A stretch of 43,748 nucleotides of DNA from Kiritimatiellales bacterium (GTDB taxonomy: Bacteria > Verrucomicrobiota > Kiritimatiellia > Kiritimatiellales > Pontiellaceae): positions 1 through 43,748 of the forward strand of contig QKAU01000034.1 of NCBI GenBank assembly GCA_003246265.1, read 5' to 3'. A model generated the notes under the pieces. It was not told the origin of the DNA. It did no database searches and saw nothing but the letters and a program-made list of their open reading frames with translations. Each line of letters opens with the position of its first letter. Position 1 is the stretch's first letter. The position numbers were made by a program, and so were the translations under genes. This document shows, one piece after another, positions 24,885 through 33,986 of this stretch.

Positions 24885-25232
24885 CTAGCCAAGGGATGCC
24901 ATCCAGCGGGCCAGGGCATCCACCAGCGGCTGGGCCTCGGAAAGGCGCCCGCCCTTCGCCAGGTTTTCGACCTCCAGGCCAAGCACGGAAATCTCGGGAA
25001 GCCCGACCGTGCCGCCCATGCCCTTGATCGAATGGGAGGCCATGCGCACCGCTTCGCAGTCGCTGCCGGCCAGGCCGGCCTGCAGTTCACCGGTCAGCCG
25101 GCGGATCTCATCGATGAACACTTCGACCAGTTCGTCATCGACCTCGTCGGTATCGACCCGGAACGGCTCGGTCCGGGCCTCCAGGCCGGGGATCAGATCC
25201 GCCACCCACTCCACGTTTCCGGGCATTATCAT
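24885..25232 (-). CDS. Histidine phosphotransfer (HPt) protein
   Basis: The 115-residue protein is a stand-alone HPt domain: a four-helix pattern with the phospho-accepting His67 in ASHSIKGMGGTVGL. It probably passes phosphate to or from the receiver encoded immediately downstream; no sensor kinase is in the window. GGAGG lies eight bases upstream of the ATG at 25232; an in-frame TTG at 25247 is less likely because it would overlap this site. It is the first gene of the minus-strand operon that continues through the phosphatase, sugar transferase, STAS and fusion genes. Confidence 0.9.
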   Translation of the reverse strand: MIMPGNVEWVADLIPGLEARTEPFRVDTDEVDDELVEVFIDEIRRLTGELQAGLAGSDCEAVRMASHSIKGMGGTVGLPEISVLGLEVENLAKGGRLSEAQPLVDALARWMASLG

Positions 25233-25316
25233 CGGTATTTCCTCCAACTGGCAACCGTCGGTTCGACGACTTCCGGATCATACCAGCAAACCCCGGGCTG
25301 GCAAATCCCCAGTCCA

Positions 25317-26570
25317 TCATTTTCCCGCGGCGGGAACAGGGAAGTGCCGGCGGTCCATGGGTGCGCTTTCGACGACCGCCTCGATGCCGATCTCGGCCTG
25401 TCCCACCCGCCCGGCAAACCTCCGGCCCAGGGTGTCGACGCAGCGGGCATAGATGGCGTCGTAGTCGCCGCGGACCGTGCCCATGCCGGTGACGAGGTCG
25501 AACGAAACCCGGTAGGGGGCGCCGTCCCCCTCCGCACGGAGGTCGTGCAGATCCACCAGACCCGGTTCCGCCCCAATGAAGGCGTGGAGGACCGTGTTGA
25601 GCTCCTCGAACAGCGGATGCGTGCGGTCGACCGGATCGATGTGCGCCACGGCGCGCCACTCCAGCCTGCGCTCCACCGCCTCTTCCGCCAGCTCGGAGAT
25701 GGCATGGGCTTCCGGCAGGCTGAGGCGTGCATCCACCTCGATGTGGAAAGAGACCATCTTCACGTCGCCATACTGGTGGACCATGATCTCGTGCGCCCCC
25801 ATGACGCCCTCGACCTGCAGCAGCGTCCGGAAGATTTCTCGCACGTTTTCGGGATCGGGCCGCTGGCCCAGCAGGATGTCGATCGCATCGCGAGCATAGC
25901 CGATCCCGGTATAGAGGATGAAGAGCGCGACGGCAACGGCGGTGGCGCCATCCACCGCGCCCCACCCCATCCGGGACCCCACCAGCGCCAGCACCACCAT
26001 CAGCGTGCAGACCACGTCGAAGGTGTGGTTCCACGCGTCGGCTTCAAGCACCTGCGAACGGGTCAGCTTCGCCAGCCGGCGGGCAAACACCGCCATCCAC
26101 CCCTTGACCGCCACGGTGGCGCCGACGGCGGCCAGCAGCCAGCCCGGCGCTTCGAGGGGGCGGGGATGGATGAGCCGCAGGATGCCTGAACGGGCCACCT
26201 CCACCCCGACCAGGATCAGGGCGATGGCCAGCACCAGCGTGGCCACCGCCTCGATCCGTCCGTGGCCAAAGGGGTGGTCTTCGTCGCGCGGTTTGCGCGA
26301 CCACTGGAATCCGAGGGCGATGACCAGGCTGCTGCCCAGGTCGGTGAGGTTGTTGGTGGCGTCGGCGAGCATCGATACGCTGCCGGAGACGAGTCCCAGC
26401 CAGCCCTTGGCCGAGGCGAGCAGGAGGCTGAGCGCCGCGCTGGTCCAACCGGCCAGCATGCCCAGGCGCGTGCGGTTCTCGTGGCTGTCCGTCGGCAGGC
26501 TGGCATCCACCACCCGCCGCAGGAGCAGGCCCATGATCGGGCACGGCATCTTGATCTTCGATTGCTCCAT
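25317..26570 (-). CDS. Cation diffusion facilitator (CDF) metal transporter
   Basis: The 417-residue protein is a CDF antiporter of divalent metals. Six hydrophobic segments occur at about residues 35-225. The TM2 metal site is in LADATNNLTDLGSS, with Asn instead of His in the usual HxxxD, and the TM5 counterpart is DAWNHTFDVV. The cytosolic GHGRIEAVATL loop is conserved. The C-terminal domain is long: the CDF ferredoxin-like fold is followed by about 70 residues (ELNTVLHAFIGAEP onward) unusual for small bacterial members. Metal specificity cannot be read from the sequence. GGAGGG sits about 13 bases before the ATG. The 84-base gap to the HPt gene shows a weak CCAGC/GCTGG hairpin only. Confidence 0.93.
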   Translation of the reverse strand: MEQSKIKMPCPIMGLLLRRVVDASLPTDSHENRTRLGMLAGWTSAALSLLLASAKGWLGLVSGSVSMLADATNNLTDLGSSLVIALGFQWSRKPRDEDHPFGHGRIEAVATLVLAIALILVGVEVARSGILRLIHPRPLEAPGWLLAAVGATVAVKGWMAVFARRLAKLTRSQVLEADAWNHTFDVVCTLMVVLALVGSRMGWGAVDGATAVAVALFILYTGIGYARDAIDILLGQRPDPENVREIFRTLLQVEGVMGAHEIMVHQYGDVKMVSFHIEVDARLSLPEAHAISELAEEAVERRLEWRAVAHIDPVDRTHPLFEELNTVLHAFIGAEPGLVDLHDLRAEGDGAPYRVSFDLVTGMGTVRGDYDAIYARCVDTLGRRFAGRVGQAEIGIEAVVESAPMDRRHFPVPAAGK

Positions 26571-26603
26571 GGTTCGACGCGTCCCTCCTGTCCCGAAACC
26601 AAA

Positions 26604-26633
26604 CCGGGCGCCCCAAGCAGTCGGGGCGCCCGG
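26604..26633 (-). terminator. Rho-independent terminator of the tgt-yajC-secDF operon
   Basis: CCGGGCGCCCC (26604-26614) and GGGGCGCCCGG (26623-26633) form a perfect 11-bp stem around an 8-base loop. Read on the minus strand it is followed by a T-rich stretch (TTTGGTTTC), about 28 bases past the secDF stop codon. Confidence 0.85.
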
Positions 26634-26660
26634 AAAACCAGCCTTCCAACGCGCGGAAGT

Positions 26661-29147
26661 CTACTGGACCTTTTCCTCCTTGTGCCACAGCAGCATGACC
26701 GGGGTGGCGATGTAGATGGTCGAATAGGTTCCGGCCACGATGCCGATGAAGAGCGCCAGCGCGAAGTCCTGGACCGCGCCGCCCCCCAGCACCAGCAGCA
26801 TGACGACCGTCAGCAGGGTGGTGAACGAAGTCAGCACCGTCCGGCTCAGGGTCTGGTTGATGGAGAGGTTGGCAATCTCCTTGTAGCTCTTGCCCTTGAC
26901 CAGCTTGAGGTCTTCGCGGATACGGTCGAAGATGACAATCGTGTCGTTGACCGAGTAGCCGACGATGGTCAGCAGGGCCGCGATGATCGGCATGCTCAGC
27001 TCCCGCCCGAAGGCGCAATAGAGGCCGACCGTGACTAGGACGTCGTGGGCCAGGGCGATGATGGCCCCCATCGCGAAGGCGAACTCGAAGCGGATGGAGA
27101 TGTAGACGATGATTCCGACCAGGGACCAGAGGATGGCCATGATCCCCTTGCGCTTCAGTTCGGAACCGATCTGCGACCCGACGCTGTCGGCCTGCACCTC
27201 CTGGTATCCGCCCGGCAGCTGCTTGATGGCGGTCATCGCCGGCTCGACCTCCTCGCCGGAAACCCCGACCTTCACCTCGAGGATCTCCTGCCCGTGCATG
27301 TCCTTCTGGTAGGCGATGCTGGCCGAACCGAAGCCGGCCGAATCCAGGGCGGAGCGTACCTCGTCGATGCCGGCTTTCTGCTGGAACTCGAAGGTGATGA
27401 CCGAGCCCCCCGTGAAATCGACCCCGAAGTTGCCGTCCCCCTTCATGGCGAACAGCACCATGGATGCGAGGATGACCGCAATCGAGAAACCGCCCGCCAC
27501 CTTGCGCCATTTGATGAAGTCGACATTGGCGTTCGCGAAGAACGGCAACGACAACATCCTCACCGACTTGAGCAGGTTGGCATCCGCCAGCGAATTGAAG
27601 AAGAGGCGGGTGATGACCAGCACGATGAACATGCTCACCAGGATGCCGGCGGTGAGGGTGACCGCAAAGCCGCGGATCGGGCCGGAGCCCTGCCAGAAGA
27701 GGATGACGGCAGTCAGCAGCGTCGTGACGTTGGCGTCGAGGATGGTGCTGAAGGCCTTGTTGTAGCCGGCGTTGATGGCGCCGGAGATGGACTTGCCCAC
27801 CTTCCACTCCTCGCGCATGCGCTCGAAGGTGAGCACGTTGGCGTCGACCGCCATGCCGATGGTCAGTACGATCCCGGCGATGCCGTAGAGCGTGAGGGTA
27901 GGCAGGCTGACGGCGGACCCTTCCAGCGAGCCGGAAACCACGCCGAGGAAGCCGGCGGAGACCACCATGCCGCACGGCAGCAAGAGCAGGACGAAGACCA
28001 GCGAGAGGTCGGCGATCAGGCCGGGCACCAGGTAGTACAGCGCCATGAAGGCCACGACCAGCACCGCTCCCCAGAGGATCGCGCTCTTGCCGCTGGCGAT
28101 CGAGTCCTGGCCGAGCGTCGGGGCGACGGTGCGCTCCTCGACGATCCTGACGCGACCCGGCAGGGCGCCCGCCTTGAGCACATTGGCCAGCTTGCGCGCC
28201 TCGGGCACGGTAAAGCTGCCCGAAATCGAGGCGTTCCCGTAGATCGCTTCATTGATGTTGGGCGCCGAATAGAGCTTGTCGTCCAGGATCACCCCGAGGC
28301 GCCGGTTGACATTCGCCTCGGTTACCCGCCCGAAGGCCTTCTTGCCTTCGCCGTCGAACTCCAGGCTGATTTCCGGCAGGCCGGTCATCTGGTCGTAGTT
28401 CACGAAGGCATCCTTGACCGTGTCGCCGCCCAGCTGCGAGCGCCGCTCGACGTACTCCGGACGGTAGACCAGCGAACCGTCGCGCATGCGGTCCTCCATG
28501 AGCATGAAGTCGGCGTTCTTCCCGCCGAAGCGCTTCAGCTTCTCATAGAAATCGCGATCGAGCTTGTCGTCCGACATGGCGGCACGGTCGCGGACGTAGT
28601 AGGTCCCCGCGCCATCTTGGCCGCCCATCCGGAAGCCGGGGGGCACCTGGCCCGACGCCACCAGCTCGTCCACCCAGGCGGCGCTTTCGGTGTGGACCAG
28701 CTTGAAGCTCAGCACGGCGTCGCGCGAGAGCTGCGCCTTGGCTTCGGCGCGCGTATTGGCATCGGCACCGGGAATGCGCACTACGATGCGCGAATCCCCT
28801 TCCGGATAGATTTCCGGTTCGGCCGTGCCCAGGACGTCGATGCGGTTGCGGATCACCTCGACGGCGATCTCCTGTACATCCTTGACCTGCGCATTCAGGG
28901 TCGTTTCGCTGATGGCCTCGACCGATTCCGCCTCGCCGCGCTCGACCATCTTCCGGGCGACGTCCTTGGCGTCGACCTCGACCACGAAGCTGGAGCCGCC
29001 CTTGAGGTCGAGGCCCAGCCTGATCTTGCCGCGCTTGACGACATGGCCCTCGGCGTCCTTGACGTCGAGGGGGGGGTAGACGAGCGTGATCGACCAGAGG
29101 ATGAGCACGCCGAGCAGCAACCACTTCCAGAGTTTGTTCTTGTCCAT
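26661..29147 (-). CDS. secDF: Protein translocase SecDF fusion
   Basis: The 828-residue protein joins SecD and SecF, membrane subunits that use the proton gradient to pull preproteins through SecYEG. SecD part: TM1, DLKGGSSFVVEV, a large periplasmic P1 domain, then TM2-6 with GMAVDANVLTFERMREEW. SecF part from about residue 540: GVDFTGGSVITFE, a smaller periplasmic domain, and YSVNDTIVIFDRIRE. Such fusions are known in Bacteroidetes, PVC and some Firmicutes. It follows yajC by 14 bases and is the last gene of a conventional tgt-yajC-secDF order. Twelve transmembrane helices are expected. Confidence 0.96.
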   Translation of the reverse strand: MDKNKLWKWLLLGVLILWSITLVYPPLDVKDAEGHVVKRGKIRLGLDLKGGSSFVVEVDAKDVARKMVERGEAESVEAISETTLNAQVKDVQEIAVEVIRNRIDVLGTAEPEIYPEGDSRIVVRIPGADANTRAEAKAQLSRDAVLSFKLVHTESAAWVDELVASGQVPPGFRMGGQDGAGTYYVRDRAAMSDDKLDRDFYEKLKRFGGKNADFMLMEDRMRDGSLVYRPEYVERRSQLGGDTVKDAFVNYDQMTGLPEISLEFDGEGKKAFGRVTEANVNRRLGVILDDKLYSAPNINEAIYGNASISGSFTVPEARKLANVLKAGALPGRVRIVEERTVAPTLGQDSIASGKSAILWGAVLVVAFMALYYLVPGLIADLSLVFVLLLLPCGMVVSAGFLGVVSGSLEGSAVSLPTLTLYGIAGIVLTIGMAVDANVLTFERMREEWKVGKSISGAINAGYNKAFSTILDANVTTLLTAVILFWQGSGPIRGFAVTLTAGILVSMFIVLVITRLFFNSLADANLLKSVRMLSLPFFANANVDFIKWRKVAGGFSIAVILASMVLFAMKGDGNFGVDFTGGSVITFEFQQKAGIDEVRSALDSAGFGSASIAYQKDMHGQEILEVKVGVSGEEVEPAMTAIKQLPGGYQEVQADSVGSQIGSELKRKGIMAILWSLVGIIVYISIRFEFAFAMGAIIALAHDVLVTVGLYCAFGRELSMPIIAALLTIVGYSVNDTIVIFDRIREDLKLVKGKSYKEIANLSINQTLSRTVLTSFTTLLTVVMLLVLGGGAVQDFALALFIGIVAGTYSTIYIATPVMLLWHKEEKVQ

Positions 29148-29161
29148 TGACGCAAGCCTTT

Positions 29162-29508
29162 CTACTTCGCCGGTTCAATATTCGCGGGCGTTTCGCCCTT
29201 TTCGAGAATCTGGGAGATGGCCGCGCGCACCAGCTCCACCTTGGTGTTTTCGGCGATCTTCACGACCAGGGTGTTCTCCTTCACGGCAACCACCTCGCCG
29301 ATGATGCCGCTGGTGAGGAGCACGCGCGACCCGCTCTTGATGCTGGCGATCATGGCCTTGCGCTCTTTTTCGCGCCGGCGCTGGGGGCGGATCATCATGA
29401 CGTACATGATGGCGAAGAGGATCAGCATCATGACCGGGAACTGGTAGGGCGAACCCGAAGAGGCCGGGGCAGGGGCCGCCTCGGCAAGGGTCAGGGGCAG
29501 TAGGTACA

Positions 29509-29509
<1 letters not shown>
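29162..29509 (-). CDS. yajC: Preprotein translocase subunit YajC
   Basis: The 115-residue protein has one membrane helix at about residues 22-40 (YQFPVMMLILFAIMYVMMI), followed by the family's RPQRRREKE and a cytoplasmic domain (LLTSGIIGEVVAVKENTLVVKI). YajC associates with SecDF. Its ATG shares one base with the tgt stop codon (TGATG), and AAGGAG is properly spaced. A short Ala/Pro-rich N-terminal stretch precedes the helix. Operon position between tgt and secDF is typical. Confidence 0.95.
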
Positions 29510-30688
<1,179 letters not shown>

Positions 30689-30705
<17 letters not shown>

Positions 30706-31411
30706 AGAACTTGGCGAACGAGGTCTGCATGTAGGGGATGAGCCAGAGGTAGCCGATGCCGGCCGTAAAGAGGGTGGCGAGCAGCCACCAGCCGAGGAAG
30801 CGCCAGTGCATGCAGAAGAACTTCCACTTGTTGCCCTTCATCATCTGCTTGCTGCGCTCGAGCGCCTCCAGCGGCCCGCATTCCGGGTCGTCGGCAACGA
30901 TGTAGAACACCATGGCGTAGCGGAAGGCCGCGATGATGCCCGGGACAATGAAGAGGAGCGTCCAGAGGAAGATGAAAAGGTTGGCGAAGAAATAGGCGGC
31001 GAAAGACTTCCAGAAGCGCCGGAATCCGGTGAAGAGCAGTTCCAGCCGGGCCTCCGCATCCTGGGCGATGCCGAGGAAGAAGCTGCAGAAGCCGACCGTG
31101 ATGGCGCCGCTGGCGAGGAATTCGACCGCTTGGACGACGAGCTGCATCGTCTCGAGGGCGGCGGACGGGTCGGCCCCGCTCGCCTTGCCCAGGATGGAGA
31201 CGAAGAAGATGGCCGAGAAGATGAAGGCGAAGAAACTCAGCAGCAGCAGCAGGTAGAGGATATAGCCCAGGATGGCCAGCCCCCAGTTGCCGGAGAGCGC
31301 CAGCCGCGCATCGGCCATCAACTCCCTGTTGCCGGAAACGCCGATCGCGTCGCCCAGCCCCGGAACCTTCAGCTTCCCGCCTTCGCCTGCCAGATCGTTC
31401 AAACCGGCCAT
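30689..31411 (-). CDS. DUF975-like polytopic membrane protein
   Basis: A 240-residue integral membrane protein with about five hydrophobic segments (GLAILGYILYLLLLLSFFAFI, GAITVGFCSFFLGIA, YFFANLFIFLWTLLFIVPGIIAAF, FLGWWLLATLFTAGIGYLWLIP). The order, with RYAMVFYIVADDPECGPLEALERSKQMMKGNK between the last two, is typical of DUF975/glycerophosphoryl-diester-like membrane proteins of unknown role. The N-terminal 30 residues are soluble and Gly-rich. AGGGGG lies six bases before the ATG. Its 3' end overlaps the start of tgt, so it may head the tgt-yajC-secDF operon. Confidence 0.86.
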
Positions 31412-31500
31412 GGAGATCCCCCTGTTGGTTGAAGCGCGCAGTCTGCCGAAACCGGGCGGCGAAACCAAGCGGCAAAGCGCGCATTCCTGAACCCAGCGCC

Positions 31501-32163
31501 CTACTCGACGGCCTCCTCGCGCACCTCCTTCTGCCGCGGGGGATGGGTCTCGGCGAAGTGGATGTTGTAGAAGAGGTTTTCGATCTCCTGCTCGATGTTC
31601 ATGTTGTGGACCAGGAAATCCTCCGAACTTTTGAGCGAGATCGGAGCAAAGTTGATGACCCCCCTGCAGCAGGTCTTCTTCAGCGTGTCGACCATTCCCT
31701 GGGCGGCCGGCTCGGGCACCGTGAGGGCGGCGACGCGGATCTGGTTCTCGTTGATGAACTCCTTGATGTCCTTCACGTGCAGGATGGGGATCGGCGCCTC
31801 GGGATTGAGCACTTCGGGATCGGAATCGAACCCGGCCACGACGCGGATGCCGACGCGCGGAAAGCCGTTGTGGTTCATCAGCGCCTGCCCCAGCTTCCCG
31901 CAACCGATGATCACGATCTTCTGCTTCTGCTCCTTGCCGAGCAATACGTTGAGCTTGGCCACCAGGTCGTCGATGCGGTAGCCGCCGCGCTTGTTCCCCG
32001 ACAAGCTGAACATGGAGAAGTCCTTGCGCACCAGCGAGGGCGAAACCCCGACCGCGTCGGCCAGGTTGTCGGAGAAGACCTTCACCAGCCCCAGGGCCTT
32101 CATCTTGCGCATCATGTTGCGATACTTCGAGAGCCGGCGGATCACTTCCTGGTTTGAGTTCAT
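31501..32163 (-). CDS. rex: Redox-sensing transcriptional repressor Rex
   Basis: The 220-residue protein is Rex, a repressor that leaves DNA when NADH rises relative to NAD+. Residues 1-80 form the winged helix (EVIRRLSKYRNMM, VSPSLVRKDFSMF, GNKRGGYRIDDL). The Rossmann domain begins with IVIIGCGKLGQALMNH and continues with AGFDSDPEVL; a domain-swapped C-terminal helix follows (NIEQEIENLFYNIHF). ATG 32163 with AAGGA upstream is preferred over longer frames, which would run into the promoter region. It is divergent from the hydrogenase operon, which Rex commonly controls in anaerobes. Confidence 0.95.
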   Translation of the reverse strand: MNSNQEVIRRLSKYRNMMRKMKALGLVKVFSDNLADAVGVSPSLVRKDFSMFSLSGNKRGGYRIDDLVAKLNVLLGKEQKQKIVIIGCGKLGQALMNHNGFPRVGIRVVAGFDSDPEVLNPEAPIPILHVKDIKEFINENQIRVAALTVPEPAAQGMVDTLKKTCCRGVINFAPISLKSSEDFLVHNMNIEQEIENLFYNIHFAETHPPRQKEVREEAVE

Positions 32164-32198
32164 GACATAAATATCCTTTTTATTGACACGTCTGTAAC

Positions 32199-32226
32199 TT
32201 AATACTGATTTTCCTCGCCAAAACAA
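32199..32226 (-). promoter_or_regulatory. Candidate promoter of rex
   Basis: Read on the minus strand, TTGTTT (32226-32221) and TATTAA (32204-32199) are 16 bases apart, about 36 bases upstream of the rex start codon. Pattern match only. Confidence 0.3.
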
Positions 32227-32252
32227 GTCACTAATATTACCGGAATCGCGTA

Positions 32253-32283
32253 TAAACAAAGCGTTCGGGCTTTTTTTTGTTTA
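32253..32283. promoter_or_regulatory. TAAACAAA/TTTGTTTA inverted repeat between rex and the hydrogenase operon
   Basis: TAAACAAA at 32253-32260 and TTTGTTTA at 32276-32283 are perfect inverted copies 15 bases apart, with an inner AAAGC/GCTTT pair. The right arm overlaps the candidate -35 region of the hydrogenase promoter. Each arm resembles a Rex half-site (TTGTTAA) with one change, but orientation and spacing differ from the usual operator, so it may be an unusual operator or a hairpin followed by a T run. Confidence 0.4.
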
Positions 32284-32307
32284 CCCCCTTTTCGAGGTCC
32301 CTATATT
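32280..32307 (+). promoter_or_regulatory. Candidate promoter of the hydrogenase operon
   Basis: TTTACC (32280-32285) and TATATT (32302-32307) are 16 bases apart. TATATT matches the -10 consensus at five of six positions. The start codon at 32452 would leave a leader of about 135 bases containing no recognised riboswitch. Confidence 0.4.
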
Positions 32308-32451
32308 CGCCCGACATTTTTGGGGAACCGAGGGCTGGAAGAAGCCGCCAAAAGGCTTCCGGACAGGCGCACGATGGTGTAGACGGAAGCAAGCGACGGC
32401 GACTCCAGCCCGGACAACGACGGCCGCAGGGCCGAACCAGAGGAAGAAGCT

Positions 32452-32937
32452 ATGACCGCAACTGCTGCAAAGGAAAAGATGCTCACGCCGGAAATCGAAG
32501 CCTTCATTGAACAATGGCGCGACAAGCCCGGCAACCTGATCATGGTGCTGCACCGCGTGCAGGGGGAGTTCGGCTACATCCCGCGCGAAGCGGCCTTCGA
32601 AGTGGCCCATGCCCTCGACATCCCGGTCGCCAAAATCTACGGGGTCATCACCTTCTACCACTTCTTCAAGCTCTCCAAGCCGGGCCGCAACCAGATCGCG
32701 GTCTGCATGGGCACCGCCTGCTACCTCAAGGGCGGGCAGGATCTGATCGACGAGTGCGAACGCGCCCTCGGCGTGGGCCTCAACACCGTCACCGAAGACG
32801 GCGAGTTCTCGGTCGAGGCCGTCCGCTGCATCGGATGCTGCGGCCTGGCGCCGGTCGTCACCGTCAACGGCGAGGTGTTCGGCAGCGTGACCACCAAGGG
32901 CATGGCCAAGATCATCGACCAGTTTGAAGGGAAATAG
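32452..32937 (+). CDS. hydC: NuoE-like [2Fe-2S] subunit of trimeric [FeFe] hydrogenase (HydC)
   Basis: The 161-residue protein is a NuoE/HydC homologue with a thioredoxin-like fold binding one [2Fe-2S] cluster through Cys85, Cys90, Cys126 and Cys130 (CMGTACYLKGG and CIGCCGLAP). The N-terminal helical part (GNLIMVLHRVQGEFGYIP, KIYGVITFYHFF) is typical. In HydABC hydrogenases this subunit passes electrons near the flavin subunit. It is first in the operon, with GAGGAAG properly spaced before the ATG. About 65 bases with a hairpin separate it from the next gene. Confidence 0.93.
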   Translation: MTATAAKEKMLTPEIEAFIEQWRDKPGNLIMVLHRVQGEFGYIPREAAFEVAHALDIPVAKIYGVITFYHFFKLSKPGRNQIAVCMGTACYLKGGQDLIDECERALGVGLNTVTEDGEFSVEAVRCIGCCGLAPVVTVNGEVFGSVTTKGMAKIIDQFEGK

Positions 32938-32971
32938 GGAGCATCGCGTGATCCGCGCGGTGCGATGCCCC
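32937..32971 (+). other. Intra-operon hairpin after hydC
   Basis: GCATCGC (32941-32947) and GCGATGC (32962-32968) form a 7-bp stem around 14 bases, extendable by GGG/CCC with one bulged A. It lies directly behind the hydC stop and lacks a T tract, so it may be an RNA-processing or stability element rather than a terminator. Confidence 0.4.
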
Positions 32972-33002
32972 GAGCCGTCACGCTTCACGCATCAGGCAAA
33001 CC

Positions 33003-33545
33003 ATGCATGCCACGATTTGCGATCTGATCACGGACCTGGTCCAGAACTCGATCGAGGCAGGCGCAACGGAAACCACCCTCACGGTGGAGGAGCGCGGAAC
33101 GGAACTGGCGATCGTGATCGCCGACAATGGAAAGGGCATGAGCGCGGAAACGCTGGAAAGAGCCAAGGATCCGTTCTGGTCGGACGGACTGAAGCACAAG
33201 CACCGCAGGGTGGGCCTCGGCCTCCCCTTCCTCTTCCAGACGGCGGAGGCCACCGGCGGCACCGCGCGGATCGAGTCGGAGGAAGGCGTCGGGACCACGG
33301 TGGAGATCCGCCTCGACACGGCCAACGTGGATCTCCCCGCGTTCGGGAACTTCGCGACCGCGGCGACGACGCTGATGGCCTACGGGTTCGAGGGGAACCT
33401 GGAGATTGAACGGAGCGCGGGAGCGAAGCGCTACAAGGTGGGAAAGAGGGGGCTCGAGGAGGTCCTGGGCGATCTGGAGGACGCGGGGAACCTGTCGCTG
33501 CTCAAACGGTTTTTCGAGGAGAACGAACAGGAACTGGCCAGATAG
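33003..33545 (+). CDS. GHKL-type ATPase of hydrogenase operon
   Basis: The 180-residue protein is a histidine-kinase-like ATPase domain without a dimerisation or sensor domain. The N-box (LITDLVQNSIEAGA), G1 (ADNGKGM) and G2 (RVGLGLPFL) motifs are intact, and KDPFWSD resembles the F-box. After about residue 115 comes a C-terminal part (ANVDLPAFGNFATA onward) specific to hydrogenase-operon relatives. Homologues stand within hyd operons of Thermotoga and Clostridia, for example beside TM1420-TM1426, but their target is not known. Its AGG-containing ribosome site is weak, so expression may be lower than that of the subunits around it. Confidence 0.9.
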   Translation: MHATICDLITDLVQNSIEAGATETTLTVEERGTELAIVIADNGKGMSAETLERAKDPFWSDGLKHKHRRVGLGLPFLFQTAEATGGTARIESEEGVGTTVEIRLDTANVDLPAFGNFATAATTLMAYGFEGNLEIERSAGAKRYKVGKRGLEEVLGDLEDAGNLSLLKRFFEENEQELAR

Positions 33546-33584
33546 GCCGAACGGCCGATGCACTTTAAAGGAAAGGTGGGACAG

Positions 33585-33974
33585 ATGGGAAAAATGACAC
33601 TTGAAGAGCTGCGCAAACTGCGCGAACAGAAGAAGGGCGAGATGGTCCAGCGCGACAGCGCAGGCAAGTCCGCCCAGATCATCATCGGCATGGGCACCTG
33701 CGGGATCGCGGCCGGCGCCAAGGAGGCGTTCGACGCGTTCCTCGACGAGCTGGACAGCCACGGGATCACCGATACGCGCATCACGCAGACCGGTTGCATG
33801 GGGCTCTGCTTCTCCGAACCGACCGTGGAGGTCGCCGTGCCCGGCATGCCGCGCGTGGTCTACGGCAACGTCGACGGCACCATCGCCCGCCGCATCGTGC
33901 GCGAGCACATCATCGGCAAGGCGCTGGTCAGCGACCACATCTTCGACAAACCCGCGGCAGACATCATCAACTAG
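33585..33974 (+). CDS. Ferredoxin-like (thioredoxin-fold) protein of hydrogenase operon
   Basis: A 129-residue protein. A Lys/Glu-rich helix (LEELRKLREQKKGEM) leads to a thioredoxin-like ferredoxin fold with IIIGMGTCGIAAGAKEAF and TQTGCMGLCFSEP. Related [2Fe-2S] proteins have four cysteines; this one shows one in the first motif and two in the second, a pattern I recall from its hydrogenase-operon family, so cluster binding is uncertain. The end (VRIVREHIIGKALVSDHIF region) matches the N-terminal extension of the following NuoF-like subunit. Of three in-frame ATGs (33558, 33585, 33594), 33585 fits best with AAAGGTGG upstream. Confidence 0.85.
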   Translation: MGKMTLEELRKLREQKKGEMVQRDSAGKSAQIIIGMGTCGIAAGAKEAFDAFLDELDSHGITDTRITQTGCMGLCFSEPTVEVAVPGMPRVVYGNVDGTIARRIVREHIIGKALVSDHIFDKPAADIIN

Positions 33975-33986
33975 GCAGGCAGAACC

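Noticed and set aside
25317-26570. Loss of metal sites in the CDF transporter (Asn for His in TM2)
   Set aside because: NxxxD in this position is common in a recognised CDF subgroup with the same GHGRIE loop, so it is not anomalous.
27045-29150. A 701-codon plus-strand frame opposite secDF
   Set aside because: His/Gln/Asp-rich antisense translation typical of GC-rich shadows; secDF is well supported.
32164-32451. Canonical Rex operator TTGTTAAnnnnTTAACAA
   Set aside because: Scanning both strands of the rex-hyd gap shows no such site; only the outward-facing imperfect arms reported above.
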